A DNA stretch of 64,000 bases. It comes from Chloroflexota bacterium (GTDB taxonomy: Bacteria; Chloroflexota; Ktedonobacteria; Ktedonobacterales; JADMIN01). Location of the stretch: assembly GCA_021323855.1 (NCBI GenBank), contig JAJPKE010000023.1:185511-249510 (forward strand), read 5' to 3'. Below are positions 17,952 through 26,569 of the stretch, one piece after another (the first letter of the stretch is position 1; the number at the start of each line of letters is the position of its first letter). Below the pieces are notes generated by a model. That model did not search any database. It saw only the letters and a list, made by a program, of their open reading frames with translations, and was not told the origin of the DNA. The position numbers were made by a program, and so were the translations under genes.

Positions 17952-18270
17952 CACTGGCTCCTACAGGCCGAGAGCCTAGTACGCAGGAGCTATTACTCGT
18001 CCGCCAGCGGTCTGATTTCAGTCAGACTTCCCAGCATTGTATCCCCTATTACGTTACGATGGTACTGGAAGTTCCTGGCGGCGATGTTCCAGTCGCCCAC
18101 TGATAGATGAGACAGACAAACAATGGGCGTTATTCGTGTCTACTAAGGACAGGTGTATACGGGCGCTTACGCTTTGGCGCTCTCTCCGCCCCACCTCGCA
18201 TTTCTTTAGACGTATCGCTGCGCTAGTACCTCTAAAGACGCGGCTCCTTATGATAATTTTACAGTAATAG

Positions 18271-18312
18271 GGCCATTCCTCCATATGGCTCAAGCATAAT
18301 GGAGAAATGGCC
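18271..18312 (-). terminator. Inverted repeat downstream of coxF
   Basis: GGCCATTCCTCCAT (18271-18284) pairs with ATGGAGAAATGGCC (18299-18312) with one mismatch over 14 bp and a 14-nt loop. It lies 82 bp past the coxF stop, in the right place to end the cox transcript, although the following sequence on the minus strand is AT-rich rather than a clean T-run. Confidence 0.5.
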
Positions 18313-18393
18313 TTATCAACGACATTCAAAGCAGCCGGCAGGAATAGCGATATCGCAGCACATTGGCTCGACCGTTAGCCCATCTTTGCGGCG

Positions 18394-19380
18394 CTATGAA
18401 GCCGATGCCTCAAACGCCTTCAGGCAACCGGCGCAACAGAAATAGAATGTCTCGCCGCCGCGCTCGGTGTGGTAACGAGCAGTAGCGATATCCACTGTCA
18501 TGCCACAGATGGGGTCTATCGCCTCAGCACGCGCTGCCCCAGCACTCACAGCCACCGTCTCCACCTCCATACCAATCCGCCGTTGCCGCACCTTAATCAA
18601 TTCCGCCATCACGCTAAAGGCAATCTCCGGCGGTTGCAAGATGGGGCCGGGCAGCCCTTTTGGCCGCTTCAACCGCGCCAGGCGTTCAGCGGAGACACCC
18701 TGGCTGCGCAATGTCTCGCGGAGCGCCGCGAAGCGTTTCTGGCTGGCGATGACGCCGACATAGCTAGCGTCGCTTTCGAGCGCCACCCGCGCCGCTGCTT
18801 CATCATAGCGGTTGACGGTGGCGACGATGACATACTGGCGCGCGTTAAGTTGTGGCCGCAACGCTTCCAGGTCCGGTATCAACCGGCTGGCATCGGGGAA
18901 CGCCTCCATATCCGCCTCAGCGTCGCAGGCCCAGACAGAAAAATCGAGCAACTTGCCGAAACGACTGAGTGCGCGGGCAACCGGCGACGAGCCGATCACT
19001 ACCAGCTCGATCTTTGGCAGGAACGGCTCCACGAAAATCTGAAGTTCGCCTTCGCTGGCACAGAGCATTGGCACCTGCACCAGCCCTGGCGATGCCTCCT
19101 CTTCCAGTTCTTCTGCGACATCGGGGCGCAGCACCAGCAGACGTGGCATACCATCGGCAAGCGCGTCTAGCGCCTGGCGAATCACTGCTGGTTGGGCGCA
19201 GGAGCCGCCAATCCAGCCTTCGATCTCGCCGTCGGCCAGGATAATCGCCCGCGCACCCGGCATGCCCGAAGCAGGCTGTTTCGCCGCAACCACCGTCGCC
19301 ATCGCGAACGGCCTGCGCTCGCTGCGTAGCCGCTGCGCCTCTTCCAGCATATCCAGCGTAGTTGGGATGTCTCGCTGCAT
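18394..19380 (-). CDS. coxF: CoxF/XdhC-type CO dehydrogenase maturation factor with C-terminal YHS domain
   Basis: About 328 residues. The N-terminal XdhC/CoxI domain shows MATVVAAKQPASGMPGARAIILADG and GGSCAQPAVIRQAL; the middle Rossmann domain has LVVIGSSPVARALSRFGKLLDF and ends with the conserved PEIAFSVMAELIKVR. XdhC-family proteins deliver sulfurated molybdenum cofactor. The last ~40 residues add a YHS-type metal-binding domain: DPICGM, then YFCCAGC, giving four cysteines. ATG 19380 sits behind GAGGAG. It is the last gene of the cox operon, 34 bp after coxG. The letter F rather than I is by position only. Confidence 0.85.
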   Translation of the reverse strand: MQRDIPTTLDMLEEAQRLRSERRPFAMATVVAAKQPASGMPGARAIILADGEIEGWIGGSCAQPAVIRQALDALADGMPRLLVLRPDVAEELEEEASPGLVQVPMLCASEGELQIFVEPFLPKIELVVIGSSPVARALSRFGKLLDFSVWACDAEADMEAFPDASRLIPDLEALRPQLNARQYVIVATVNRYDEAAARVALESDASYVGVIASQKRFAALRETLRSQGVSAERLARLKRPKGLPGPILQPPEIAFSVMAELIKVRQRRIGMEVETVAVSAGAARAEAIDPICGMTVDIATARYHTERGGETFYFCCAGCLKAFEASAS

Positions 19381-19414
19381 CGCTCTCCTCGATTTCCACG
19401 CCACACCGCGCCTG

Positions 19415-19867
19415 TTATGCCGGGCTGGGCGCCTCTAAATGCTGGCGTGTGCAGTCAAAGAACTGGCCGGTCAGTTTCTTTGCCGTACTCTCAATCAGCC
19501 GCCCGCCGATGCTGGCAAGCGTGCCGCTGATCGCCACGTCAGCGGCCCATTGCATCGTCGTCACCGTCTCGCTCGTCGCCGTGAGGTCCACTTTGGCGGT
19601 CATATCAACGGCACTGCCCACCGCGTTGCCGCGCGCCGTCACCTCCGCATGGTTCGGCTGGCGCAACTCTTTGAGCGTCACATCCAGCGTGAAGGTCGCC
19701 TTGACCGCGCCGATGCCAACGCCGACGGTGGGCTTGAAGTGGTCCGGCCCCAGAATCTCCATTGACTTGAAGCCTGGGGCGCACTGCGCGACCTTGTTTG
19801 GGTCCATGAAATAGGCCCAGACCGTTTCGATGGGCGCATTGATCGTTTGCTCACCTGCAAAGTGCAT
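19415..19867 (-). CDS. coxG: CoxG, SRPBCC-fold CO dehydrogenase accessory protein
   Basis: A 150-residue SRPBCC/CoxG protein. Recognisable are INAPIETVWAYFMDPNKVAQCAPGFKSME at the N-terminus, the central VKATFTLDVTLKEL strand pair, and the C-terminal helix GGRLIESTAKKLTGQFFDCTRQHL. The fold makes a hydrophobic pocket; in mycobacteria CoxG has been linked to delivering menaquinone to CO dehydrogenase. It sits 21 bp after coxL and 34 bp before coxF. The final helix is short, without the long membrane-anchoring tail some CoxG proteins have. Confidence 0.92.
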   Translation of the reverse strand: MHFAGEQTINAPIETVWAYFMDPNKVAQCAPGFKSMEILGPDHFKPTVGVGIGAVKATFTLDVTLKELRQPNHAEVTARGNAVGSAVDMTAKVDLTATSETVTTMQWAADVAISGTLASIGGRLIESTAKKLTGQFFDCTRQHLEAPSPA

Positions 19868-19888
19868 GGGATACCACTACCTCCTACC

Positions 19889-22246
19889 CTACGACTCCGC
19901 GACGCCGTGTTCTTCGAGAATCTTGTACACCTTCCAGGGTGTGATGGGAATATCAATATGCGTGACGCCCAGATGGCTCAGCGCATCCACCACCGCGTTG
20001 GCGATGGCCGGTGGCGCGCCCACCGTCGCCGATTCACCAACGCCCTTCGCGCCAAATGGATGGTGCGGCGATGGCGTCACCGTCTTGTCGGTTTCCCAGG
20101 CGGGGGTCTCCATTGCCGTCGGCAAGAGATAGTCCATGAAGTTGCCCTGCTGGATATTGCCGTTCTCATCATAGGTGATTTCTTCGAGCAACGCAGGCGC
20201 CATACCCATCGTCAGGCCGCCGTGAATCTGGCCATCTACGATCATCGGGTTGATAATGTTGCCGCAGTCGTCTATCGCCAGGAACCGCCTGATCTTCACC
20301 TCGCCGGTGCCGCGATCAATATCTACCACGCAGACATACGCGCCGAAGGGGAAGGTCAGATTTGGCGGATCATAGTAATCCACTGCTTCCAAACCGGCCT
20401 CCATCCCTTGCGGGTGATTGGTATAGGCGGCGAAGGCGATCTGCTGCATCGTCACCGCTTTGCCGGGCGTCCCTTTGACACGGAACTGATAGTTCTCCCA
20501 TTCCAGATCGTCCGGGGAAACTTCCAGCAGATGCGCGGCGATGTTCTTGGCTTTCTCGCGTATCTTGCGCGCGGCGACGGCGGTAGCAGCGCCGGCTGTG
20601 GGCGTACTGCGGCTGGCGTAGGTGCCGAGGCCGTAGGGGGCGGTGTCGGTGTCGCCGTGTTCGACAGTGATGTTCTCTACCGGCAGCCCCAGTTCTTCAG
20701 CAACGATCTGCGCGAAGGTGGTTTCATGCCCCTGCCCTTGCGTCTGCACGCCAATGCGCACAATGGCGGAGCCAGTAGGGTGGACGCGAATCTCTGCGCT
20801 ATCGAACATCTTGATACCCAGGATGTCGAAGGTATGCGACGGTCCCGCGCCGACGATCTCGGTGAAGGTGGAGAGGCCAATGCCCATCAGTTCGCCACGG
20901 GCGCGCTTTTCCGCCTGTTCGCGGCGCAACTGCTCATAGCCGATCTCTTCCATTGCCTTACGCAGCGCGGCGGGATAGTTGCCGCTGTCATACTCCCAGC
21001 CGGTCGGCGACTTATAGGGAAACTTCTCCGGCGGGATGAAGTTCTTCAGCCGCAGCTCCGCCGGGTCCATCGAGAGTTTCTGCGCCAGCACATCCACCAT
21101 GCGCTCGATGGTATGCACCGCCTCCGTCACGCGGAATGAGCAGCGATACGCCACGCCGCCGGACGGCTTGTTGGTGTAGACGCCATCCACCTCCACATGC
21201 GCTGCGTCCAGTTCATAGGAGCCGGTGATGACGCTGAAGAGGCCAGCGGGAAACTTCGAGGGGTTGGCCGCCGCATCGAAGGCGCCGTGATCGGCAATCG
21301 TCTTCACACGCAACGCCTGCATCGTACCGTCACGTTTGGCGGCCAGTTCCGCCGTGATGTGATAGTCGCGGGCGAAGCTATCCGCCTGCAAGTTCTCGGA
21401 GCGGTCCTCGATCCACTTGACCGGATGCCCCGTCTTGATCGAGGCGACGCAGGCGATGACATAGCCGGGATAGACCGGCACTTTGCCGCCGAAGCCGCCG
21501 CCAATATCCGGTGAAATGATGTGTATTTTGTGTTCAGGGATGCTCGTCACCAGCGAGAACACGGTGCGGATGGCGTGCGGCGCCTGCGTGGTCATGTAAA
21601 CGGTGAGTTTGCCCTCGACGGCATCGAACGACGCCACGCAGCCGCAGGTTTCGATGGAGCAGACGTGGATACGCGGGATATAGAGGTCTTCTTTGACGAC
21701 CACCTCGGCCTGGTTGAAGAGTTCGTCGGTGCGGGCGGCGTCTCCGGCCTCCCAGTGCCAGATGTGGTTAGTCTTCTGCTCGCGGTCCGGGCGCACCAAC
21801 GGCGCATCGGCTTCCAGCGCCTTGATGGGGTCGGTGACCGGCGGCAGCGGCTCGTACTCGACGTTGACCAGCGCCACACCATCGGCGGCGGCGTAGCGGT
21901 CAGTGGCGACGACTGCGGCGACCTCCTGCGCCTGATAGACCACGCGGTCCACCGGCAGCACCATCTGCTTATCGCCCATCAGCGTCGGCATCCAGGCGAG
22001 GCCCGCCGCATCGAGGTCTTTGCCGGTGATGACGGCCAGCACGCCGGGCTGCGCGAGCGCGGCGCTGGCATCTATATTCTTGATGGTGGCGTGGGCGTAG
22101 GGGCTGCGCACAATATCCAGGAAGAGCATGCCGGGCAACTTGATGTCGTCAACGTAGCGACCCCTGCCACGAATGAAGCGCGCGTCTTCTTTGCGTTTGA
22201 CACTATGGCCCATGCCGCGAATTGGAGTTTCGGTTTCGGTTGCCAT
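19889..22246 (-). CDS. coxL: Aerobic carbon-monoxide dehydrogenase large subunit (form I)
   Basis: A 785-residue molybdenum hydroxylase large subunit. The diagnostic form I loop AYRCSFR is at residues 366-372, with Cys369 as the copper-binding cysteine; form II and other hydroxylases lack this Cys. The GGGFGGK cofactor motif is at 249-255, and the catalytic glutamate is in GAKGVGES near the C-terminus. It oxidises CO to CO2 at a CuSMo centre and passes electrons via CoxS and CoxM to the quinone pool. It starts 5 bp after coxS. The length is slightly below the ~800 usual for the family. True CO activity is strongly indicated by the loop. Confidence 0.96.
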   Translation of the reverse strand: MATETETPIRGMGHSVKRKEDARFIRGRGRYVDDIKLPGMLFLDIVRSPYAHATIKNIDASAALAQPGVLAVITGKDLDAAGLAWMPTLMGDKQMVLPVDRVVYQAQEVAAVVATDRYAAADGVALVNVEYEPLPPVTDPIKALEADAPLVRPDREQKTNHIWHWEAGDAARTDELFNQAEVVVKEDLYIPRIHVCSIETCGCVASFDAVEGKLTVYMTTQAPHAIRTVFSLVTSIPEHKIHIISPDIGGGFGGKVPVYPGYVIACVASIKTGHPVKWIEDRSENLQADSFARDYHITAELAAKRDGTMQALRVKTIADHGAFDAAANPSKFPAGLFSVITGSYELDAAHVEVDGVYTNKPSGGVAYRCSFRVTEAVHTIERMVDVLAQKLSMDPAELRLKNFIPPEKFPYKSPTGWEYDSGNYPAALRKAMEEIGYEQLRREQAEKRARGELMGIGLSTFTEIVGAGPSHTFDILGIKMFDSAEIRVHPTGSAIVRIGVQTQGQGHETTFAQIVAEELGLPVENITVEHGDTDTAPYGLGTYASRSTPTAGAATAVAARKIREKAKNIAAHLLEVSPDDLEWENYQFRVKGTPGKAVTMQQIAFAAYTNHPQGMEAGLEAVDYYDPPNLTFPFGAYVCVVDIDRGTGEVKIRRFLAIDDCGNIINPMIVDGQIHGGLTMGMAPALLEEITYDENGNIQQGNFMDYLLPTAMETPAWETDKTVTPSPHHPFGAKGVGESATVGAPPAIANAVVDALSHLGVTHIDIPITPWKVYKILEEHGVAES

Positions 22247-22251
22247 GTGAG

Positions 22252-22794
22252 CTACACCTCCGCGCCAACGGGCGCCGGTGCAGGCGTCGCCTGCGCTTCA
22301 CGCATCTGCTTTGCGGCGTATTGAATGGATTTGACGATATTGACATAGCCGGTGCAGCGGCAGAGATTGCCGGAGATGGCGCGACGTATCTCATCCTCAG
22401 TCGGCTGGGGATTGCGTTCAAGCAACGCAACGGCGGTCAACATCATGCCGGGGGTGCAGAAGCCGCACTGTAAGCCATGCTCCTGCACAAAGCCATCCTG
22501 CACTGGATGCAGCTTGCCGTCCTGCTCCAATCCCTCGACGGTGCGTATCTCTGCGCCATCCACCTGTACCGCCAGCAGCGTGCAGGACTTGGCAGGCACG
22601 CCATTGACGAGGACGGTGCAGGCGCCGCAACTCGTGGTGTCGCAGCCGATATGCGTGCCAGTGAGACCGGCGACCTCGCGGATGAAGTGAACCAGTAGCA
22701 GGCGCGGCTCAACCTCTGCTGTATAGGGCTGGCCGTTGATGGTGAGCGTGACTTTGTGAGTCGTCTGCGTAGTCTGCGTAGTCTGTGTGGTCAT
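22252..22794 (-). CDS. coxS: CO dehydrogenase small iron-sulfur subunit
   Basis: A 180-residue subunit with two [2Fe-2S] clusters. The plant-ferredoxin-type cluster is ligated by [16 protein letters not shown] plus a Cys in KSCTLL; the second, helical cluster by CGFCTPGMM and NLCRCTGY. Its ATG overlaps the coxM stop by 4 bp, and coxL follows 5 bp after its stop, the standard M-S-L order. The N-terminal [10 protein letters not shown] run is low complexity and not part of the fold. It relays electrons from the Mo site to the CoxM flavin. Confidence 0.96.
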   Translation of the reverse strand: MTTQTTQTTQTTHKVTLTINGQPYTAEVEPRLLLVHFIREVAGLTGTHIGCDTTSCGACTVLVNGVPAKSCTLLAVQVDGAEIRTVEGLEQDGKLHPVQDGFVQEHGLQCGFCTPGMMLTAVALLERNPQPTEDEIRRAISGNLCRCTGYVNIVKSIQYAAKQMREAQATPAPAPVGAEV

Positions 22795-23699
22795 GCGACG
22801 CCTCCCCCGATGTTTCCATTGTGAGCGATGCTGCCGGTGGCGCGCTGGGCGGCCCTGCGCAGCGCCCGCGCCGCCAGCGTCCGCACCATTGCGCGCTTAT
22901 AGTCCGCCGGACCGCGCAGATCACTCCCTGGCTCGGCAGCCTCAGCCGCCAGCTTCGCCGCCTCACGAATCGTCTCGTCGTTCAAGGGTTTGCCGGTCAG
23001 GAAGCTCTCAGCGGCGCTCGCGCGAATTGCCTTTGGGCCGACATTGGTGAGCGCCAGGCCAGCCTGGGTGCAGGCGCCGTTCTCATCCAGCGTGACCGAG
23101 GCGGCCACCGCTGCAATGGCGTAGTCGCCCACTTTGCGCTCCAGCTTGCAGTACGCGGCTCCGCTACGGGGCGCGGGCTGGGGAACGCGAATCTCCACCA
23201 GCACCTCGTCCGGCTTCAGCGATGTTTCCAGCGTATCCACCAGGAAATCATCAATGGGGATGGTGCGTTGACCATCAGCGCCCTGCGCCAGCAACGTCGC
23301 TCGCAGCGCCACCATCATCGCGGGGTGGTCGTTGGCCGGGTCGGCATGTGCCAGATTGCCGCCGACAGTGGCAAAGTTGCGCACGATTGGGTCTGCGACG
23401 ACACTACTGGTATCCAGCAGCGCGGGATAGCGCTGGCGAATCAGCGCCGAGGATTCGAGCCGCGCCTCGCGCACCATTGCGCCAATGATCAGCGAACCAT
23501 CGCGCTCTTGCAGCACGTCCAAATGCGGCACGTTGCGCAGGTCCACCACATAGCCGGGGGTTGCGAGGCGAAACTTCATCAGCGGGATCAGGCTTTGCCC
23601 TCCCGCCATCACTTTCGTCTCGTCAGGGTGCTGCTGGAGGAGATTGATGGCCTCGGCCAGCGTCGTTGGAGCATAGTACTCAAACCTGTCTGGGATCAC
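22791..23699 (-). CDS. coxM: CO dehydrogenase medium FAD subunit
   Basis: A 302-residue FAD-binding subunit. The two flavin motifs are [12 protein letters not shown] (~32-43) and [19 protein letters not shown] (~109-127); the C-terminal CO_deh_flav_C domain begins near residue 175 with [24 protein letters not shown]. It starts at GTG 23699 behind a strong GAGGAGG. It is first in the operon coxM-S-L-G-F, so the promoter should lie in the 447-bp gap to the divergent PIG-L gene. Confidence 0.95.
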   Translation of the reverse strand: MIPDRFEYYAPTTLAEAINLLQQHPDETKVMAGGQSLIPLMKFRLATPGYVVDLRNVPHLDVLQERDGSLIIGAMVREARLESSALIRQRYPALLDTSSVVADPIVRNFATVGGNLAHADPANDHPAMMVALRATLLAQGADGQRTIPIDDFLVDTLETSLKPDEVLVEIRVPQPAPRSGAAYCKLERKVGDYAIAAVAASVTLDENGACTQAGLALTNVGPKAIRASAAESFLTGKPLNDETIREAAKLAAEAAEPGSDLRGPADYKRAMVRTLAARALRRAAQRATGSIAHNGNIGGGVA

Positions 23700-24146
23700 A
23701 GCATCCTCCTCTCGAAAAAGAGAGCATGCACGAGAGATGCGGCTCTGCCGCCTCCAGGATCATTTTCCAGCAATCACAAGGATTTTCAGAGGTTCAAGAC
23801 GGAGCGCAACGTATCGCTATCGCTTTGCAGAGAAGGGGAGAGTGTCTGTTCCGGCGAGCGGAGCGGGCAACAGGTGTTCAGTGCAAAGGGTAGGTTTTCG
23901 CGCTACGACCTGTCAGCACTACACAACATCGCAGTACGCCACAATACACAAAGTGAAGTATACGCCGATAGTATATACACAATCTCGTATCACTGGCGAG
24001 GGCGATAAATATGCCACTATGTCCATCCGTTGACACGCAAGCAATACGCCGTTTTGCTACCAATCGCCATTGCCTGTGCTACGATATCGGCAGTGTGAGA
24101 GCGTTTGCCGCACATGAGGACATGAGAAGAGGAAACGGCGGTCCAT
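23700..24146. other. Divergent promoter region of the cox operon and PIG-L gene
   Basis: 447 bp with no gene. It is AT-richer near 23910-24010 and holds three TACACAA direct repeats (listed separately) plus two TATACT words on the minus strand near 23955-23975 that could serve as -10 boxes for coxM. On the plus strand TTGACA occurs at 24030-24035, but no convincing -10 follows at the right distance. Confidence 0.5.
23920..23982. repeat. Three TACACAA direct repeats upstream of coxM
   Basis: TACACAA occurs at 23920-23926, 23945-23951 and 23976-23982, at start-to-start distances of 25 and 31 bp, 220-285 bp upstream of coxM. The first pair repeats the 25-bp spacing of the pair at 2360-2395. It is a possible operator, reading TTGTGTA in the direction of cox transcription. 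Confidence 0.45.
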
Positions 24147-25004
24147 ATGACCACGAGTGATATGAGTAGCAAGAGTCGCAAGAGCATTTTATTCTGCTAT
24201 GCCCATCCCGATGACGAAATCGGTGATGTCGCCCTGGCGAACCGCTACATGCGCGAAGAGGGCGCGCACACCACCTTGATCTGCACTACCAACGGCGATG
24301 TGGGCACGGTTGACGCCGAGCATCTACGCGGCTACGCTTCGATCTCGGAGCTACGCCTCGCGGAGTTTTCCTGCGCAACGCAGGCGGCTGGTTTCGATGA
24401 AGTGGTCACGTTCGGCTATCGCGACAGCGGCATGATGGGCAGCGCCGATAACGAGAATCCCAATTGTTCCTGGCAGATACCGCTGGAAACGCTGACACAG
24501 CAGGTGGCCGAGGTGATGCGCCGTGTGCGCCCACAGGTGGTGATTACCTTCAACACCTTCGGCGCCTACGGACATCCCGACCATATCAAGATCAATCAGG
24601 CGACTGTTGCGGCCTTTCAGCAGTTGCAGGCGGAGCCAGAGCATCCGCAGAAACTCTACTACGCCAGCGGACCGGACAGGCTCTTGCGTATTGGCATTAT
24701 GGTGATGCGCCTGCGCGGCAAGGACCCGCGCAAAGGCGGCAGAAATCACGATATGGATTATGTGGCCGCCGTTGAGGCCACCACGCCGGTTACAACCAAA
24801 GTCAGGGTCACGAAGTACCTCGATCCGATGTGGAAGGCGCTGAACTGCTACGCCAGCCAGATCCAGATTCCGCCCGCCGTGCGCCGCTTCAGAAGGCTAC
24901 TTGGCCCGATGGTGCAAGGCACCACATCCCTCTCGCGCGTCTACCCGGAATGGCGTCCCGGCGAGCGCATCGAACGCGACATTTTCGAGGGCGTGACCTT
25001 CTAG
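24147..25004 (+). CDS. PIG-L family deacetylase
   Basis: A 285-residue zinc-dependent N-deacetylase of the PIG-L/LmbE family. The metal site is visible as AHPDDE (~residues 19-24) and HPDH (~142-145); the GEL-like substrate loop is replaced by ISELRLAEF. The family includes MshB and BshB, which act on GlcNAc-inositol or GlcNAc-malate, and antibiotic or lipid deacetylases; no partner genes here point to one. The ATG has AAGAGGAAACGG upstream. It is divergent from coxM and convergent with the glycosyltransferase gene that ends 16 bp away. Confidence 0.92.
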   Translation: MTTSDMSSKSRKSILFCYAHPDDEIGDVALANRYMREEGAHTTLICTTNGDVGTVDAEHLRGYASISELRLAEFSCATQAAGFDEVVTFGYRDSGMMGSADNENPNCSWQIPLETLTQQVAEVMRRVRPQVVITFNTFGAYGHPDHIKINQATVAAFQQLQAEPEHPQKLYYASGPDRLLRIGIMVMRLRGKDPRKGGRNHDMDYVAAVEATTPVTTKVRVTKYLDPMWKALNCYASQIQIPPAVRRFRRLLGPMVQGTTSLSRVYPEWRPGERIERDIFEGVTF

Positions 25005-25019
25005 GGGTCATTGCACCGT

Positions 25020-26285
25020 TCAGGCAACCACAACACGTTCGCGGCTGGCCACCTGGGAATAGTGAGGAGAGGACGCGCGCAGGATGAATTCAGCGATTGC
25101 GAGCGCCGCGAATGGCTTTTGCAGCCGCGACATGTTGGCGCGCATCTGCTCCAACATCACAGCATCGCGCTGAAAACACTCCTGGAGAATGGCGACGAGT
25201 TCTTCCTCCGTCTCCGCCAGCACACCGATGCCCTCGTCGCAGACATAACGCACGTTGCCCTCTTCCTGCCCCGGTATGCAGCCGGATAGCACGATGGGCA
25301 AGCGGCAGGCCATCGCCTCAGAGATTGTGCCCGGCCCAGCTTTGGTGACGATGAGATCGGCGGCCTGCATTAGCTCGTGCATATTCTGCGCGAACCCCAG
25401 AATATGCTGGCGCTGTTGCAGCGGAACGGGGAGTTCCCGGGCCATCTGCTCCAGTCGCCTGCGCAGCCGCTCGTTGCGCCCCGTCACGATCACCAGTTGC
25501 ACCGGCAACGCCGCCCGCCAGAGCGCGCGCACCCGTTGCACGAGTTTACCAGCCCCCTCGCCGCCGCCCATCACCAGAACCACCGGCATGGTCGGATGCA
25601 GGCCAAGCTGCTTCCGCAACAGCGCTTTGGAGGCGCAGGGCCGACTGAACTTCAGGTCTATCGGCATGCCCAGCACCGCAATGTTGTCATCGGGCATACC
25701 ATGCTGCTGGCAGAAGTCCCGCGCCATGTCCGTCGGCACGATGCAATGATCCGCCGCAGGGGCGACCCAACTGCGATGCGGAGTGACGGGATCGGTCATC
25801 ACCGTCAAGAAGGGGATGCGCAGCCCCGCCTCGTCCAGCGCCCGCAGCGCGGCATGGCTGAGCAGCGGATGCACGCACACAATCATATCCGGGCGCGTCT
25901 GTCGGAGCAACTGCGCCAGCCCACGCCGCAGCAGGCGATAGAGCGCGCGCTCCAGCAGCGCAAAACTCCTTCTATGGTTGGTCAGGTGAAACAGCGCGCC
26001 ATACAGCCGGGGCGTATACCGGATGGACCATCCATAGAGGCGGCCTATCTTCCGCAGGGGAAATCGGCCACAGGCGGCGAAGGCGTCTATATTCTCTGTG
26101 TGATAGGCGCAGGACATATGCGCCTGAGCCACAGCGTCATCAGCGTCCAGTTCACCGTGCTGCCCAGGTGTTGCGGTCAGCAGGTGAATGGCGCTACGAA
26201 TGGCTTCGGCGGCGCTGCGATGTCCCGCGCCCGTCTCCGCCATCAGGAACAGGATTCTATAGGCATGCGGCATGGAATCTTCCAT
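25020..26285 (-). CDS. MGDG synthase/UgtP-like glycosyltransferase
   Basis: A 421-residue GT-B enzyme. The N-terminal MGDG_synth domain has LMAETGAGHRSAAEAI and later VCVHPLLSHAALRAL; the C-terminal GT28-type domain has VVLVMGGGEGAGKL and the donor-site motif TKAGPGTISEAMACRLPIVLSG followed by GQEEGNVRYV. Such enzymes transfer Glc or Gal from UDP-sugars to diacylglycerol at the inner membrane face. It stands alone on its strand. The start may be ATG 26285 or ATG 26273; the latter begins at the conserved fold and has GGAAG close by. Confidence 0.88.
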   Translation of the reverse strand: MEDSMPHAYRILFLMAETGAGHRSAAEAIRSAIHLLTATPGQHGELDADDAVAQAHMSCAYHTENIDAFAACGRFPLRKIGRLYGWSIRYTPRLYGALFHLTNHRRSFALLERALYRLLRRGLAQLLRQTRPDMIVCVHPLLSHAALRALDEAGLRIPFLTVMTDPVTPHRSWVAPAADHCIVPTDMARDFCQQHGMPDDNIAVLGMPIDLKFSRPCASKALLRKQLGLHPTMPVVLVMGGGEGAGKLVQRVRALWRAALPVQLVIVTGRNERLRRRLEQMARELPVPLQQRQHILGFAQNMHELMQAADLIVTKAGPGTISEAMACRLPIVLSGCIPGQEEGNVRYVCDEGIGVLAETEEELVAILQECFQRDAVMLEQMRANMSRLQKPFAALAIAEFILRASSPHYSQVASRERVVVA

Positions 26286-26357
26286 TGCGCCTCTTCACTT
26301 CACTACTTCCAGGAAGCCAAGCGGCTTGCCAATGTGGAAACACTACTTCCGGGGCCG

Positions 26358-26378
26358 GTATAGCGCCAGTATAGCGCC
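26358..26378. repeat. Short tandem repeat GTATAGCGCC x2
   Basis: GTATAGCGCC occurs at 26358-26367 and 26369-26378, an 11-bp period, in the gap between the glycosyltransferase and response regulator starts and 37 bp before the TTGTCAT box. An 11-bp phase is compatible with a protein site on one face of the helix. Confidence 0.35.
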
Positions 26379-26414
26379 GGGAGGTGACAAAAGTATGAAC
26401 AATCCCCCTGGATG

Positions 26415-26432
26415 TTGTCATCAGTTTGTCAT
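26415..26432 (+). promoter_or_regulatory. Pho-box-like direct repeat TTGTCAT-CAGT-TTGTCAT
   Basis: Two perfect 7-bp repeats separated by 4 bp, the geometry of OmpR/PhoB-family boxes (the E. coli pho box is CTGTCAT-N4-CTGTCAY). A third half-site TGTCA is at 26440-26444. It is 138 bp upstream of the response regulator ATG. The same 7-4-7 element recurs inverted at 28858-28875. Likely autoregulation by the adjacent regulator; the inducing signal is not shown. Confidence 0.65.
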
Positions 26433-26569
26433 CTGGATATGTCACAATGACCGCGAAAGCCTAGGTCCCGTAGGGCAGTTGCGTATTGTTTATCACAGCA
26501 TACCGGAGCCGAGCGCGCTATTCTCTCAGGCGCATGCGGCATGAGGATACCGTTCGAGGATGTAGTTCT

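Larger units (their letters stand above)
17801..18393. other. Intergenic region between coxF end and the MoxR operon
   Basis: Nearly 600 bp without a convincing gene; short frames on both strands lack start signals and family features. It is less GC-rich than its surroundings. It contains a perfect 14-bp palindrome near the MoxR operon and a strong inverted repeat near the coxF stop, both listed separately. It probably holds the cox terminator and the MoxR-operon promoter. Confidence 0.6.

Noticed and set aside
18037..18329. Small genes in the 17801-18393 gap (76 codons on plus, 91 on minus)
   Set aside because: No ribosome-binding site, no family pattern, and one overlaps the inverted repeat at 18271-18312.
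19847..24008. Long plus-strand reading frames of 430, 267 and 407 codons opposite the cox genes
   Set aside because: They are exact antisense shadows of coxL, coxS and coxM, rich in His/Arg/Gly, with no domain pattern or ribosome-binding site. High third-position GC keeps the opposite frame open.
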